62,930 nt of DNA from Kiloniellales bacterium (GCA_030064845.1 JASJEC010000027.1:1-62930); one strand, 5' to 3'; positions 1-8,916 are shown, counted from the stretch's first letter. A program made the numbers and translations. The notes: generated from the sequence alone by a model not told the origin.

Positions 1-356
1 CGCCGATCGAGGGCTCCTCGGACCCGGCCTTCCTGGGCGACCCGGCGCGGCACAACCCCGAGGACCTGCTGGTCGCCGCGCTCTCGGCCTGCCACATGCT
101 CTGGTACCTGCACCTCTGCGCCGTGAAGGGCGTGGTGGTCACGGCCTACCGGGACGCCGCGGAGGGCACCATGCTGGAAGAGCCGCGCAAAGGCCGCTTC
201 ACCGAGGTGATCCTGCGCCCCGAAGTCACCATCACGGCCGAGAGCGACGCGGAGCGGGCCCGCCAGCTCCATGAGCGGGCGCACGCCGAGTGCTTCATCG
301 CCAACTCGGTCAACTTCCCGGTGCGCTGCGAGCCGGAGATCGTGAGCGGCGGCTGA
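1..356 (+). CDS. OsmC-family protein (5' end outside window)
   Basis: This is the C-terminal part of an OsmC/Ohr-type protein; the gene starts before the window and the first complete codon is at position 3. OsmC-family proteins are small cytoplasmic thiol peroxidases that reduce organic hydroperoxides through two cysteines. Both expected cysteine contexts are visible: SACHMLWYL near the start of the fragment and HAECFIANS near the C-terminus. The preceding NPEDLLVAAL stretch is also typical. The stop is one base from the GTG start of the next gene, so the two are probably co-transcribed. Whether this is an Ohr-like or YhfA-like subtype cannot be decided without the N-terminus. Confidence 0.85.
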   Translation, partial: PIEGSSDPAFLGDPARHNPEDLLVAALSACHMLWYLHLCAVKGVVVTAYRDAAEGTMLEEPRKGRFTEVILRPEVTITAESDAERARQLHERAHAECFIANSVNFPVRCEPEIVSGG

Positions 357-357
357 C

Positions 358-1143
358 GTGCTGGGCGCAATCGCCGGAGATATCATCGGCTCGGTCTACG
401 AGCGCAGCCACGTCAAGGTGACGGACTTTCCGCTCTTCCCCGAGGGCGCGACCTTCACCGACGATTCCGTGCTGACCGCGGCGGTCGCGGATTGTCTGCT
501 CCACGACCGCGCCTACGACGAGAACCTGCGGAAGTTCTATCGCTTCTACCCGAACGCGGGCTACGGCTACCTGTTCAGCAGGTGGGGCCGCTCCGACGAT
601 CTCGGGCCTTACAACAGCTTCGGCAACGGCTCCGCAATGCGGGTCAGTCCGGTCGCCTATGCCCACGACAGCCTGGACGCGGTCCTGGCCGAAGCCGAGG
701 CCAGCGCGACGGTCACCCACGATCACCCCGAGGGCGTCGCCGGGGCCAAGGCCGTGGCGGCGGCGATCTTCCTCGCGCGCAGCGGCGCCGGGAAGGCGGA
801 AATCAAGGCCTACGTGGCCGCGACCTTCGCCTACGATCTGGATCGCAGCATCGAGGAGATCCGGCCGAGCTACAGCTTCGACGCGACCTGCCCGGGCTCG
901 GTCCCCGAGGCCATCATCGCGTTTCTCGAGTCTTCCGACTTCCTCGACGCCGTCCGGCGCGCGGTCTCCCTGGGCGGCGACGCCGATACCCAGGCCGCCG
1001 TGGCGGGCGCGATTGCCGAGGCTTTCTATGAGGGTCTGCCGGCGGAAATCGAATCGGAAGTCTTTGCCCGCCTGGACGAGCGCTTGGCTGGGGTCACGCG
1101 GAACTTCAGGGAGCGGTATCTGGTCGAGGGCTATCGACTGTAG
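358..1143 (+). CDS. ADP-ribosylglycohydrolase family protein
   Basis: A 261-residue protein of the ADP-ribosylglycohydrolase (DraG/ARH) family, which hydrolyses ADP-ribose from modified proteins or small molecules using two bound metal ions. The family signatures are present in order: GDIIGSVYE at residues 7-15, FTDDS at 33-37, GNGSAMR at 89-95 and GGDADTQ at 206-212. The acidic residues of TDD and DAD are the expected metal ligands. The GTG start lies directly after the stop of the OsmC gene. The natural substrate cannot be deduced: no DraT-like ADP-ribosyltransferase and no nitrogenase genes are in view. Confidence 0.88.
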   Translation: MLGAIAGDIIGSVYERSHVKVTDFPLFPEGATFTDDSVLTAAVADCLLHDRAYDENLRKFYRFYPNAGYGYLFSRWGRSDDLGPYNSFGNGSAMRVSPVAYAHDSLDAVLAEAEASATVTHDHPEGVAGAKAVAAAIFLARSGAGKAEIKAYVAATFAYDLDRSIEEIRPSYSFDATCPGSVPEAIIAFLESSDFLDAVRRAVSLGGDADTQAAVAGAIAEAFYEGLPAEIESEVFARLDERLAGVTRNFRERYLVEGYRL

Positions 1144-1170
1144 GCACTGAAACGCGAAACCAGAAACCGT

Positions 1171-1291
1171 TCACCACAGAGACACAGAGGACACAGAGAA
1201 CCAAAAACATGAGTGGATCGGTCTGCGCGCTCGCGCGCTAACAATTTGTTTTTCCTCTGTGACCTCTGTGACCTCTGTGTCTCTGTGGTGA
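1171..1291. repeat. CACAGAG-type intergenic inverted repeat, copy 1
   Basis: The left arm begins TCACCACAGAGACACAGAG and the right arm ends CTCTGTGTCTCTGTGGTGA, so the element folds into a long imperfect hairpin. The loop holds a GCGCGCTCGCGCGC palindrome. It lies between the convergent 3' ends of the ADP-ribosylglycohydrolase and acyl-CoA dehydrogenase genes. Related copies are at 9542, 11489 and 15889. Confidence 0.9.
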
Positions 1292-1309
1292 GACCTTTTG
1301 TTCTTGTTT

Positions 1310-3001
1310 TCAGTTCCGGCCCGGCGTCAGCAGGCCGCGGGCGATGACCTGGGCCTGGATCTCGGCGGCGCCCTCGAAGATGTTGAGGATCCGGGCGTCG
1401 CAGAGCACCCGGCTGATCTTGTACTCCTCGGCGTAGCCGTTGCCACCGTGGACCTGGAGCGCGTTGTCGGCGTTGGCCCAGGCGACCCGGGCAGCCAGCA
1501 GCTTGGCCATGCCGGCCTCGATGTCGCAGCGCCGGTCGGAATCCTTCTCCCGCGCGGCGGCGTAGGTCAGCTGCCGCACCACCATGGTCTCGACCGCCAT
1601 CCAGGCGAGCTTGCCGGCGACGCGCGGGAACTCGAGGATCGCCTTGCCGAACTGCTGACGCTCGCGGGCGTAGACCAGGCCCAGCTCGAGGGCGTTCTGG
1701 GCCACGCCGACGGCGCGGGCCGCGGTCTGGATGCGCGCCGACTCGAAGGTCGCCATGAGCTGCTTGAAGCCCTCGCCCTCGACCTCGCCCAGGAGGTTCT
1801 CGGCCTTGACCTCGAAGCCGTCGAAGCCGAGCTCGTACTCCTTCATGCCGCGGTAGCCGAGCACGCCGATCTCGCCGCCGGTCATGCCCGGCGCCGGGAA
1901 GGGCGCCTCGTCGGTGCCCCGGGGCTTCTCCGCCAGGAACATGGAGAGGCCCTTGTAGCCCTTCTCCTCCGGGTTGGTGCGGGCCAGCAGGGTCATGACA
2001 TCCGTACGTGCCGCGTGGGTGATCCAGGTCTTGTTGCCGGTGATCCTGTAGGTGTCACCGTCGCGCACCGCGCGCGTACGCAAGGCGCCCAGGTCGGAGC
2101 CGGTGCCCGGCTCGGTGAAGACCGCGGTCGGCAGGATCTCGCCCGAGGAGATGCGCGGCAGCCAGGCCTGCTTCTGCGCCTCGGTGCCGCCCAGGCGGAT
2201 CAGCTCGGCGGCGATCTCGGAGCGGGTGCCGAGCGAGCCGAGGCCGATGTAGCCGCGCGACAGCTCCTCGGTGACCACGCACATGGCCATCTTGCCCATG
2301 CCGAGGCCGCCGTATTCCTCGGGCGCGGTCAGGCCGAAGACGCCCAGCTCGGCCAGGGCCTCGACCACTTCCATGGGGATCAGGTCGTCCTTCAGGTGCC
2401 AGGCGTGGGCCGCCTCCGCGTGGTCGTCGGCGAACTTTCGGAACTGGTCGCGGATCATGTCCAGCGTCTCGTCGCCCAGGGCGGCCCGGCCGAAATCGCC
2501 GTCGGCGATCAGCGCCGCGATGCGGGCGCGTACGGCCGTCGTGTTGCCGCCTTCGCGCAGCGTGCGTACGGCCGGGTCGTTGAGGAAGCCGGCCATCTCG
2601 ACCTGCGAGACGCCGAGGTCGGCCGGGCGCACCACCTCGACCTGGCTGAGCGCGATGCCGCCGGCCATCTGGTCGAGATACTCGCCGAAGGCCGCGCGCA
2701 GCATGAGGCTCTCCAGCTCGCCGAGCGCGCCCTCGGCCTCCAGCCGCTCGGCCCACTGCAGCATCTCCTTGAGGGCCGCGCCGTAGGTCGCGAGCCAGGC
2801 GTAGCCGTGGGCGGCGAACTGCTCGGCTTCGAGGCGGGCGGCCTCGACCCGGCCCTCGGGCGCGACCTTCGCGGCGACCGCGGCCTTGGCCGAGGCGATG
2901 AAGCGTTCGGCGGCGGCGAGCGCCTCGCGGCAGCCCTCCAGCAGCGACTCCTGCGGCGCGTCGATGCGCCGGGATGCGGTGACGGCGGTGTCCTGTCTCA
3001 T
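1310..3001 (-). CDS. mcd: Acyl-CoA dehydrogenase, probable (2S)-methylsuccinyl-CoA dehydrogenase
   Basis: A 563-residue FAD-dependent acyl-CoA dehydrogenase. The FAD/substrate segment TAVFTEPGTGSDLGALRT and the C-terminal HGGNGYAEEYKISR block (about residues 518-531), where the catalytic glutamate of this family usually lies, are both present. The roughly 150-residue N-terminal extension ahead of the normal 380-residue core is typical of methylsuccinyl-CoA dehydrogenase, which makes mesaconyl-CoA in the ethylmalonyl-CoA pathway. The assignment to mcd is strengthened by the upstream codirectional ccr gene and the divergent ecm gene. The ATG at 3001 gives the full family length. A generic acyl-CoA dehydrogenase is the alternative, but the context argues against it. 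Confidence 0.85.
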   Translation of the reverse strand: MRQDTAVTASRRIDAPQESLLEGCREALAAAERFIASAKAAVAAKVAPEGRVEAARLEAEQFAAHGYAWLATYGAALKEMLQWAERLEAEGALGELESLMLRAAFGEYLDQMAGGIALSQVEVVRPADLGVSQVEMAGFLNDPAVRTLREGGNTTAVRARIAALIADGDFGRAALGDETLDMIRDQFRKFADDHAEAAHAWHLKDDLIPMEVVEALAELGVFGLTAPEEYGGLGMGKMAMCVVTEELSRGYIGLGSLGTRSEIAAELIRLGGTEAQKQAWLPRISSGEILPTAVFTEPGTGSDLGALRTRAVRDGDTYRITGNKTWITHAARTDVMTLLARTNPEEKGYKGLSMFLAEKPRGTDEAPFPAPGMTGGEIGVLGYRGMKEYELGFDGFEVKAENLLGEVEGEGFKQLMATFESARIQTAARAVGVAQNALELGLVYARERQQFGKAILEFPRVAGKLAWMAVETMVVRQLTYAAAREKDSDRRCDIEAGMAKLLAARVAWANADNALQVHGGNGYAEEYKISRVLCDARILNIFEGAAEIQAQVIARGLLTPGRN

Positions 3002-3038
3002 GCTCTCGCTACCCTTTACGCCACGCCCACGAGGAGCG

Positions 3039-3153
3039 CTTGATCACGGTCATCCTTCGACAAGCTCAGGATGAGGTCAAATCATTGAGATAGCTTACCC
3101 TCACCCGCGCGTCGCACTGGGCTGCGCGCCTGCCGAAGGTTGAGGTGCCGACT
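3039..3153. repeat. TTCGACAAGCTCAGGATGA repeat, copy 1 (degenerate right arm)
   Basis: The left arm reads TTGATCACGGTCATCCTTCG and continues into ACAAGCTCAGGATGAGG. The right arm has diverged but keeps CCCTCACC, CCGAAGGTTGAGGTGCCGAC and the terminal TGAGCAC. It sits in the ccr-mcd gap. Better-preserved copies are at 13018 and 14737. Confidence 0.8.
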
Positions 3154-3173
3154 GAGCACCTCGTCCGCGCCCG

Positions 3174-4472
3174 TCACGCCTCCATCGCGTCCTCGATGGT
3201 GCGCATACCGGGGCGCTTGGCCGAGACCAGCACGGCCATGTTCCCGGGCTTGTGCTGGTTGTTCATCATCTTGGTGTGGGCGCGCGGGATGTCGTGCCAG
3301 GAGAAGACCTCGGACATGCAGGGGTCGATGCGCCGCTCGACCACCAGGGTGTTGGCCTGGGAGGCCTGCAGCAGGTTGGCGAAGTGGCTGCCCTGGATGC
3401 GCTTCTGGCGCATCCAGACGAAGCGCGCGTCCATGGTCAGGTTGTAGCCCGTGGTGCCGGCGCAGAACACCACCATGCCGCCGCGCTTGACCACGAAGCA
3501 GGAGACCGGGAAGGTCATCTCGCCCGGGTGCTCGAAGACGAAATCGACGTCGTTGCCCTTGCCGGTGATCGACCAGATCGCCTTGCCGAACTCGCGGCAC
3601 TTCTTCATGTAGTCGCGGTAGCCGTCGACGTCCTTCACCTCGGGCAGGCGGCCCCAGCAGTCGAACTCGTTGCGGTTGATCACGCCCTTGGCGCCGAGCT
3701 GCATGACGAAGTCGCGCTTGTCGTCGTCGGAGATCACGCCGATCGCGTTGGCGCCGGCGGTCGCGATCAGCTGGACCGCCATGGAGCCGAGGCCGCCCGA
3801 GGCGCCCCAGACCAGGACGTTGTGGCCCGGCCGCAGGATGTGCGGCCGGTGGCCGAACAGCATGCGGTAGGCGGTCGCCAGGGTCAGGGTGTAGCAGGCG
3901 CTCTCCTCCCAGGTCAGGTGGCGCGGCCGGGGCATGAGCTGGCGGTCCTGCACCCGGCAGAACTGGGCGAAGGAGCCGTCCGGCGTCTCGTAGCCCCAGA
4001 TCCGCTGCGAAGGCGAGTACATGGGGTCGCCGCCGTTACACTCCTCGTCGTCGCCGTCGTCCTGGTTGCAGTGCACCACGACCTCGTCGCCGACCTTCCA
4101 GCGCTTGACCTTGGAGCCGACCGCGTAGACCACGCCCGAGGCGTCCGAACCGGCGATGTGGAATTCCGCCTTGTGCACGTCGAAGGGCGAGATCGGCACG
4201 CCGAGGCCGGCCCAGACGCCGTTGTAGTTGACCCCCGCGGCGAGCACGAGGACCAGCACGTCGTGGCTGTCCAGCTCCGGGATGTCGACCACCTCGACCT
4301 GCATGGCCTTCTCCGGCTCGCCGTGGCGCTCGCGCCGGATCAGCCAGGCGTACATCTGCTTGGGCACGTGGCCGAGCGGCGGGATCTCGCCGACTTCGTA
4401 GAGGTCCTTGGTCGGCACCGTCGGCTGCTCGGCGCCGGCGTCCGCCACGCCGCTCTCGGTCACTGGGCTCAT
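3174..4472 (-). CDS. ccr: Crotonyl-CoA carboxylase/reductase
   Basis: A 432-residue medium-chain dehydrogenase/reductase matching crotonyl-CoA carboxylase/reductase, which reductively carboxylates crotonyl-CoA to ethylmalonyl-CoA with NADPH and CO2. The Rossmann motif GASGGLG is at residues 223-229. Positions resembling the CO2-pocket residues known in the Kitasatospora enzyme (Asn81, Glu171, His365) are Asn82 in VNYNGVW, Glu162 in GYET and His363 in GSHFAN; this correspondence is my inference. The ATG at 4472 is preceded by an AAGGAG ribosome-binding site. The mcd gene follows on the same strand after a short repeat, so co-transcription is likely. Confidence 0.95.
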   Translation of the reverse strand: MSPVTESGVADAGAEQPTVPTKDLYEVGEIPPLGHVPKQMYAWLIRRERHGEPEKAMQVEVVDIPELDSHDVLVLVLAAGVNYNGVWAGLGVPISPFDVHKAEFHIAGSDASGVVYAVGSKVKRWKVGDEVVVHCNQDDGDDEECNGGDPMYSPSQRIWGYETPDGSFAQFCRVQDRQLMPRPRHLTWEESACYTLTLATAYRMLFGHRPHILRPGHNVLVWGASGGLGSMAVQLIATAGANAIGVISDDDKRDFVMQLGAKGVINRNEFDCWGRLPEVKDVDGYRDYMKKCREFGKAIWSITGKGNDVDFVFEHPGEMTFPVSCFVVKRGGMVVFCAGTTGYNLTMDARFVWMRQKRIQGSHFANLLQASQANTLVVERRIDPCMSEVFSWHDIPRAHTKMMNNQHKPGNMAVLVSAKRPGMRTIEDAMEA

Positions 4473-4734
4473 GCTCGTTGCTCTCCTTCAAGTTCCCCCG
4501 GCATCCGGCTGCGTCGCCGGCATGGCCGAAACTCCCCCTCGCAAGGCTCCGGAAGGCCGCCCGTGCTAGGATTGTGACGGAACGACCTTGCCGCTTGCTT
4601 GACTCTTACTTCGCGGATAGGCTTTTTGCAATGCACAATACGACAAGATCTTTCGTTGTTGAGTGTCAACGGGTAATTTTCGTGCGAACAACCGGTCTTG
4701 TCAGTAATATCATGACCATGCGGGGGTAGAGACC
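4473..4734. promoter_or_regulatory. Divergent ccr / ecm control region
   Basis: The gap between the divergent ccr and ecm starts is visibly AT-richer than its surroundings. A consensus -35 box TTGACA lies on the minus strand at 4669-4664, facing ccr, but no good -10 follows it. It is embedded in a perfect short inverted repeat, GTTGA-GTG-TCAAC, at 4658-4670, a plausible operator. A second imperfect pair (CGTTGTT at 4654-4660 and AACAACC at 4688-4694) surrounds it. The reading as a shared regulated promoter is inference. Confidence 0.5.
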
Positions 4735-6768
4735 ATGGCCGAGAGGCAGCGGGATCAGGAGAATCGGGGCGCCGATGCTGCGCCGCAAAGGGACAGGCCG
4801 TGGCTGTTCCGCACCTATGCGGGGCACTCCACGGCCGCCGCCTCGAACGCGCTGTTCCGCACCAACCTGGCGCGCGGCCAGACCGGTCTGTCCGTCGCCT
4901 TCGACCTGCCGACCCAGACCGGCTACGACTCCGACCACGAGCTGGCGAAGGGCGAGGTCGGCAAGGTCGGCGTGCCGATCTGCCACCTGGGCGACATGGA
5001 GACCCTGCTCGACGGCATCCCGCTGGACCGCATGAACTCCTCCATGACGATCAACGCCACGGCGGCCTGGCTGATGGCGCTCTATATCGCGGCGGCGGAG
5101 AAGCAGGGCGTGGCGCGGACCGCGCTGTCGGGCACGACCCAGAACGACGTCCTGAAGGAGTACCTCTCGCGCGGCACCTACATCTTCCCGCCGGCGCCCT
5201 CGATGAAGCTGATCACCGACGTGACCGCCTTCACCACGCGCGAGGTGCCCCGCTGGAACCCGATCAACGTCTGCTCCTACCACCTGCAGGAGGCCGGCGC
5301 GACGCCGGTGCAGGAGATCGCCTTCGCCCTGGCCAACGCCATAGCGGTCCTCGACGCCCTGAAGGCGACCGGACAGGTGCCGGAGGACGAGTTCCCCAAG
5401 GCGGTCGGCCGCATCTCCTTCTTCGTCAACGCGGGCCTGCGCTTCGTCACCGAGGTCTGCAAGATGCGCGCCTTCGTCGCGCTGTGGGACAGGATCTGCC
5501 AAGAGCGCTACGGGGTCGAAGACCCCAAGTACCGGCGCTTCCGCTACGGCGTGCAGGTCAACTCGCTCGGCCTGACCGAGCAGCAGCCCGAGAACAACGT
5601 CTACCGCATCCTCCTGGAGATGCTGGCCGTGGTCCTCTCCAAGGACGCCCGGGCCCGCGCCGTGCAGCTGCCGGCCTGGAACGAGGCGCTCGGCCTGCCC
5701 CGGCCCTGGGACCAGCAGTGGTCGCTGCGCCTGCAGCAGATCGTCGCCTTCGAGACCGACCTGCTGGAGTTCGACGACATCTTCACCGGCTCGAAGGCGA
5801 TCGAGGCCAAGGTGGCCGAGCTGGTCGCCGAGGCCGAGGCCGAGCTGGCGCGCATCGAGGACCTGGGCGGCGCGGTCGCCGCGATCGACAGCGCCTACAT
5901 GAAGACCGCCCTGGTCGAGAGCAACGCCAAGCGGGTCGCCGCGATCGAGAGTGGGGCCCAGACCGTGATCGGCGTCAACGCCTACACGGAATCCGCGCCC
6001 TCGCCGCTCACCGAGGGGACCGACGGCGGCTTCTTCACGCCCGATCCCGACGCCGAGAAAGACCAGCTCGAGCGCCTCGCGGCGTGGCGCGCCCGGCGCG
6101 ACGGCGACGCGGCCGCCGCCGCCTTGAAGGAGCTCGAAACAGCGGCGAAGGGCGGCGCCAACGTCATGGAGCCCTCGATCGCCTGCGCCCACGCCGGGGT
6201 CACCACTGGCGAGTGGGCCGACGCCCTGCGCCGGGTCTACGGCGAGTACCGCGCCCCCACGGGCGTGGCCGGCGCCACGGTGCGCGGCCTCGCGCGCGAG
6301 GAGGAGCGCATCGCCGCCGTCCAGCAACGGGTGGAAGCGCTCGCTTCCCGGCTCGGCCGCCGGCCCAAGATCCTGCTCGGCAAGCCGGGCCTCGACGGCC
6401 ACTCCAACGGCGCCGAGCAGATCGCCCTGCGGGCCCGGGACGCCGGCTTCGAGGTGGTCTACGAGGGCATCCGCCTGACCCCGTCCCAGATCGCCGGCGC
6501 GGCGCTGGAGGAGGGCGTCGACCTGGTCGGCCTCTCGATCCTCTCCGGCTCCCACGTCGCCTTGGCCCGCGAGACCCAGGCCCGCCTGGCCGACCAGGGC
6601 CTGGCCGACACCCCGCTCATCGTCGGCGGCATCATCCCCCCGGAAGACGCCGAGGCGCTGAAGGGCGACGGCGTCGCCGCGGTCTACACGCCGAAGGACT
6701 ACGACTTGGCGGCGATCCTGGCGGACATCGCGGAGATCGTGGAACGGGGGGCGCGGGAGGCGGCGTGA
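4735..6768 (+). CDS. ecm: Ethylmalonyl-CoA mutase (B12-dependent acyl-CoA mutase)
   Basis: A 677-residue adenosylcobalamin-dependent mutase that is single-chain, with the catalytic barrel first and the B12-binding domain last. The barrel carries family segments such as [20 protein letters not shown] and [15 protein letters not shown]. The cobalamin-binding signature DxHxxG is LDGHSNG, with Asp554, His556 and Gly559. It is shorter than the usual roughly 700-plus-residue methylmalonyl-CoA mutase large subunit. Together with the divergent ccr and mcd genes this points to ethylmalonyl-CoA mutase, which makes methylsuccinyl-CoA. Methylmalonyl-CoA mutase is the alternative. The start follows GGGGGTAGAGACC. 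Confidence 0.9.
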   Translation: MAERQRDQENRGADAAPQRDRPWLFRTYAGHSTAAASNALFRTNLARGQTGLSVAFDLPTQTGYDSDHELAKGEVGKVGVPICHLGDMETLLDGIPLDRMNSSMTINATAAWLMALYIAAAEKQGVARTALSGTTQNDVLKEYLSRGTYIFPPAPSMKLITDVTAFTTREVPRWNPINVCSYHLQEAGATPVQEIAFALANAIAVLDALKATGQVPEDEFPKAVGRISFFVNAGLRFVTEVCKMRAFVALWDRICQERYGVEDPKYRRFRYGVQVNSLGLTEQQPENNVYRILLEMLAVVLSKDARARAVQLPAWNEALGLPRPWDQQWSLRLQQIVAFETDLLEFDDIFTGSKAIEAKVAELVAEAEAELARIEDLGGAVAAIDSAYMKTALVESNAKRVAAIESGAQTVIGVNAYTESAPSPLTEGTDGGFFTPDPDAEKDQLERLAAWRARRDGDAAAAALKELETAAKGGANVMEPSIACAHAGVTTGEWADALRRVYGEYRAPTGVAGATVRGLAREEERIAAVQQRVEALASRLGRRPKILLGKPGLDGHSNGAEQIALRARDAGFEVVYEGIRLTPSQIAGAALEEGVDLVGLSILSGSHVALARETQARLADQGLADTPLIVGGIIPPEDAEALKGDGVAAVYTPKDYDLAAILADIAEIVERGAREAA

Positions 6769-6808
6769 CCCCGATCATGCCGGGGCCGCGTTCAAAGGAA
6801 CCAACTAG

Positions 6809-6853
6809 CCCTCACCCCGGCCCTCTCCCGCCGGGAGAGGGCCGGGGTGAGGG
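6809..6853. terminator. Perfect 21-bp-stem hairpin after ecm
   Basis: A perfect inverted repeat with 21-nt arms (6809-6829 and 6833-6853) and a three-base GCC loop begins CCCTCACCCCGG and ends CCGGGGTGAGGG. It lies 40 bases past the ecm stop. There is no clean T-run, so it may act as a Rho-assisted terminator or as an mRNA end-protecting structure; it also resembles dispersed CCCTCTCCC repeats found in other genomes. Confidence 0.65.
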
Positions 6854-6903
6854 TTGTGGGTTAGCAATAACCCGTCCCTCTTGTTCCGGGTCGCGGTGGC
6901 GAT

Positions 6904-7548
6904 ATGAAAGCGCCATGTGAACCGGTGTTCGTCTTGCGCCAGCTCAACCGCACCCTCCTCCTAACCCTCCTCCTCGCCCTTACGGCGTGCGGGCCCAGCA
7001 CCCCGCAGATCCCGCCGCTGCCGAAGGATGCCGTTGTGCTCGCCTTCGGGGACAGCCTGACCTACGGAACCGGGGCGTCGGCGGCGGAGAGCTATCCGGC
7101 GGTGCTGGAGCGGCTGATCGGGCGGCAGGTGCTGCGCGACGGCGTGCCGGGCGAGGTCTCGGGCGCGGGGCTGCGGCGGCTGGAAGGGGCGCTGCGGCGC
7201 CATCAGCCGGACCTGCTGATCCTTTGCCACGGCGGCAACGACTTCCTGCGCCGCCACGACCGGGCGGCCACCGAGGCCAACCTGGACGCCATGATCGGCC
7301 TGGCCCGGGGTCTCGGCGTCGCGGTCGTGCTGATCGGCGTGCCCGAGCCAGGCCTCTGGCTCTCCGAGGGGGCCGAGCTCTACGCCCGCCTCGCCGAGGC
7401 CCACCGCCTCCCCTACGAGGGCGAGATCCTGGCCTACATCCTGAAGAGCCCGGGCCTCAAGAGCGACCAGATCCACCCCAACGCGGCCGGCTACCGCCGC
7501 CTCGCCGAGGCCGTCGCCGCGCTGCTGCGCGCCAGCGGGGCGGTCTGA
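6904..7548 (+). CDS. SGNH/GDSL-type lipoprotein hydrolase (arylesterase, TesA-like)
   Basis: A 214-residue GDSL-family esterase. A hydrophobic N-terminal segment ends in the lipobox LTAC with Cys29, so it is probably lipid-anchored and faces the periplasm. The conserved SGNH blocks are GDSLTYG (Ser51 as nucleophile), GGND at 110-113 and DQIHPN with Asp188 and His191. These are the catalytic residues of the TesA / arylesterase group, which hydrolyses short acyl esters or thioesters. It appears to be a single-gene unit between a hairpin and a repeat doublet. Confidence 0.88.
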   Translation: MKAPCEPVFVLRQLNRTLLLTLLLALTACGPSTPQIPPLPKDAVVLAFGDSLTYGTGASAAESYPAVLERLIGRQVLRDGVPGEVSGAGLRRLEGALRRHQPDLLILCHGGNDFLRRHDRAATEANLDAMIGLARGLGVAVVLIGVPEPGLWLSEGAELYARLAEAHRLPYEGEILAYILKSPGLKSDQIHPNAAGYRRLAEAVAALLRASGAV

Positions 7549-7578
7549 CGCGGCAGGTCTGACGGGGCGGGCCAGCCC

Positions 7579-7718
7579 CTAGAGCAGATCCGGTTTGATG
7601 GAATCGCCACAGGCGATCCATCAACCGGGTGAATCTGCTCTAAACCTCAGATGTAGAGCGGATTCACATGTTCAGTTGGAACCACGAGGTGGTTCCAACT
7701 GAACATGATCCGCTCTAG
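7579..7718. repeat. TAGAGC paired-hairpin element, copy 1
   Basis: Two adjacent hairpins. The first starts TAGAGCAGATCCGG and ends GAATCTGCTCTA at 7642. The second starts TAGAGCGGATTCACATG at 7654 and ends CATGATCCGCTCTA at 7717. In each hairpin one arm has three extra bases (TGA or TCA) about ten bases from the foot, and the two extra-bearing arms face each other. It lies between convergent gene ends. Other copies are at 22016 (inverted), 23060 and 38289. Confidence 0.92.
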
Positions 7719-7722
7719 AGAA

Positions 7723-8001
7723 TCAGCCCCCGTAGTAACGCTTGAAGCTGCCCCGGGGCTTTTCCCTGAAGCGCAGCCTGAAGCCCTCGGGGCAGTAGGC
7801 GTTGCCGTTCTCGTGGAACTGCACGGGCCGATTCCTCAGCCGCTCGCGATCCATCGAGAGGCGCTCGGGCGTGCACACGCATTCACGAACCGCGCAGCCC
7901 ACCGCCAGTTGATCCTGCCTGCGTTCGCTCGTGTAGCAACCGGTCAGTGCCGCCGCGACCAGTCCCAGCGCGATATAGCGCGCGGCTCTCACTCTGCTCA
8001 T
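7723..8001 (-). CDS. Hypothetical small lipoprotein
   Basis: A product of about 92 residues that I do not recognise. It begins MSRVRAARYIALGLVAAALTG followed by a lipobox cysteine (LTGC) and looks like a lipoprotein destined for the envelope. The mature part has four further cysteines (GCAVREC, VC and AYC contexts) and a basic C-terminus ending KRYYGG. The ATG at 8001 gives a normal signal peptide; the reading frame is open upstream to 8127, with an alternative ATG at 8025, but that sequence is arginine-rich and not signal-like. The function is unknown. Confidence 0.55.
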   Translation of the reverse strand: MSRVRAARYIALGLVAAALTGCYTSERRQDQLAVGCAVRECVCTPERLSMDRERLRNRPVQFHENGNAYCPEGFRLRFREKPRGSFKRYYGG

Positions 8002-8340
8002 CGGTTCCGACACTCGTGTTTCCATCGGCGCGTACTTCGTTCTCGCTCTGCGCCATCGTTCAGGACCTGAACAGCATAGCGCGGCCCGTTTGTCCAGGCA
8101 GCCGTCTCGACGCGGGGCCGTCCGCATCTTTTCAGCGCGCGGGGGCCGGGTTTAGTATGACCGCCAAGCAATCCCGGACGGCAAGAGCCGGACGGGTGGG
8201 CGCCAAGCCCGAAGCGGCGGGCCCGGAAATGCAGGCGACGGCTGCCCGGATCATGCGGGCGGGGGCGGCCGGAAGCTCCATGGCAGCGCAGCGAGACGTC
8301 ATGCGCGCCGTCCGGCGCGCGAGGATAGAGAGGCCTCACC
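8002..8340. other. Intergenic region, no gene recognised
   Basis: Lies between the divergent starts of the small lipoprotein and cytochrome b561 genes. Frames here are open only because of high GC, and none has a family signature. A purine-rich GGATAGAGAGG just before 8341 serves as the ribosome-binding site for the next gene. Confidence 0.5.
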
Positions 8341-8916
8341 ATGACGAACCTTGCCGAGACGCAGGGCGTGGGCGCGGGCGGCCGCTTCGGCTGGCCGGCC
8401 CAGCTGTTCCACTGGGTCACGGCGGTCCTGGTCTTCGCCCTGATCGGCATCGCGCTCTACATGGATACGCTGCCGCTCGGGCCCGAGAAGATCGAGGTCT
8501 ACAACATCCACAAGTCGATCGGCGTGACGGTGCTGGCGCTCACCCTGCTGCGCCTCGCCTGGCGCCAGGTGGCGCCGCCGCCGCCGCTGCCGCCGGGCAT
8601 GGCCGCCTGGGAGGTCGGGGCGGCCCGGGCGAGCCACTTCCTGCTCTACGCCCTGCTGCTGGCACAGCCGGCCGTCGGCATCGTGCACTCCTGGGCCGCC
8701 AACTTCCCGGTCGTGGTCTTCGGGCTCTTCGTCCTGCCCAACCTGACCGGGCCCGACGAGGCCCTGAAAGAGACGCTCGGCCTGACCCATTTCGTCCTGG
8801 GCTGGGCCCTGGCGGGCCTGGTCCTGGTCCACATCGGCGCGGCCCTGCGCCACCGCTTCTGGCTGAAGGACGAGGTGCTCGCCCGCATGCTGCCGGGCGG
8901 CGGAGGCAGGCCGTGA
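8341..8916 (+). CDS. Cytochrome b561 family membrane protein
   Basis: A 191-residue membrane protein with four predicted helices that matches the bacterial cytochrome b561 family, which carries b-type haem and moves electrons in the inner membrane. Histidines in helix contexts FHWVTAVLVF, NIHKSIGVTVLAL, SHFLLYALLL and LVHIGAALRHRFW are the likely haem ligands. The stop overlaps the GTG start of the following yceI-like gene (GTGA). Pairing of b561 with YceI is common in proteobacteria and suggests a shared periplasmic lipid or quinone role, which is unproven. Confidence 0.9.
   Translation: MTNLAETQGVGAGGRFGWPAQLFHWVTAVLVFALIGIALYMDTLPLGPEKIEVYNIHKSIGVTVLALTLLRLAWRQVAPPPPLPPGMAAWEVGAARASHFLLYALLLAQPAVGIVHSWAANFPVVVFGLFVLPNLTGPDEALKETLGLTHFVLGWALAGLVLVHIGAALRHRFWLKDEVLARMLPGGGGRP

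Noticed and set aside
1298-3043. A 581-codon plus-strand frame over the acyl-CoA dehydrogenase gene
   Set aside because: Low-complexity Gly/Ala/Leu/Arg/His sequence without domains. The minus strand encodes a full acyl-CoA dehydrogenase.
4666-6555. A 629-codon minus-strand frame over ecm, and similar long antisense frames at 20304-21995 and 28729-30651
   Set aside because: All mirror well-supported genes with strong motifs on the opposite strand; long antisense frames are expected at this GC content.
7947-8912. N-terminal half of a 518-codon frame that ends with the YceI protein
   Set aside because: Residues before the GTG at 8913 overlap the cytochrome b561 gene in another frame and have no domain; only the last 196 residues are YceI.
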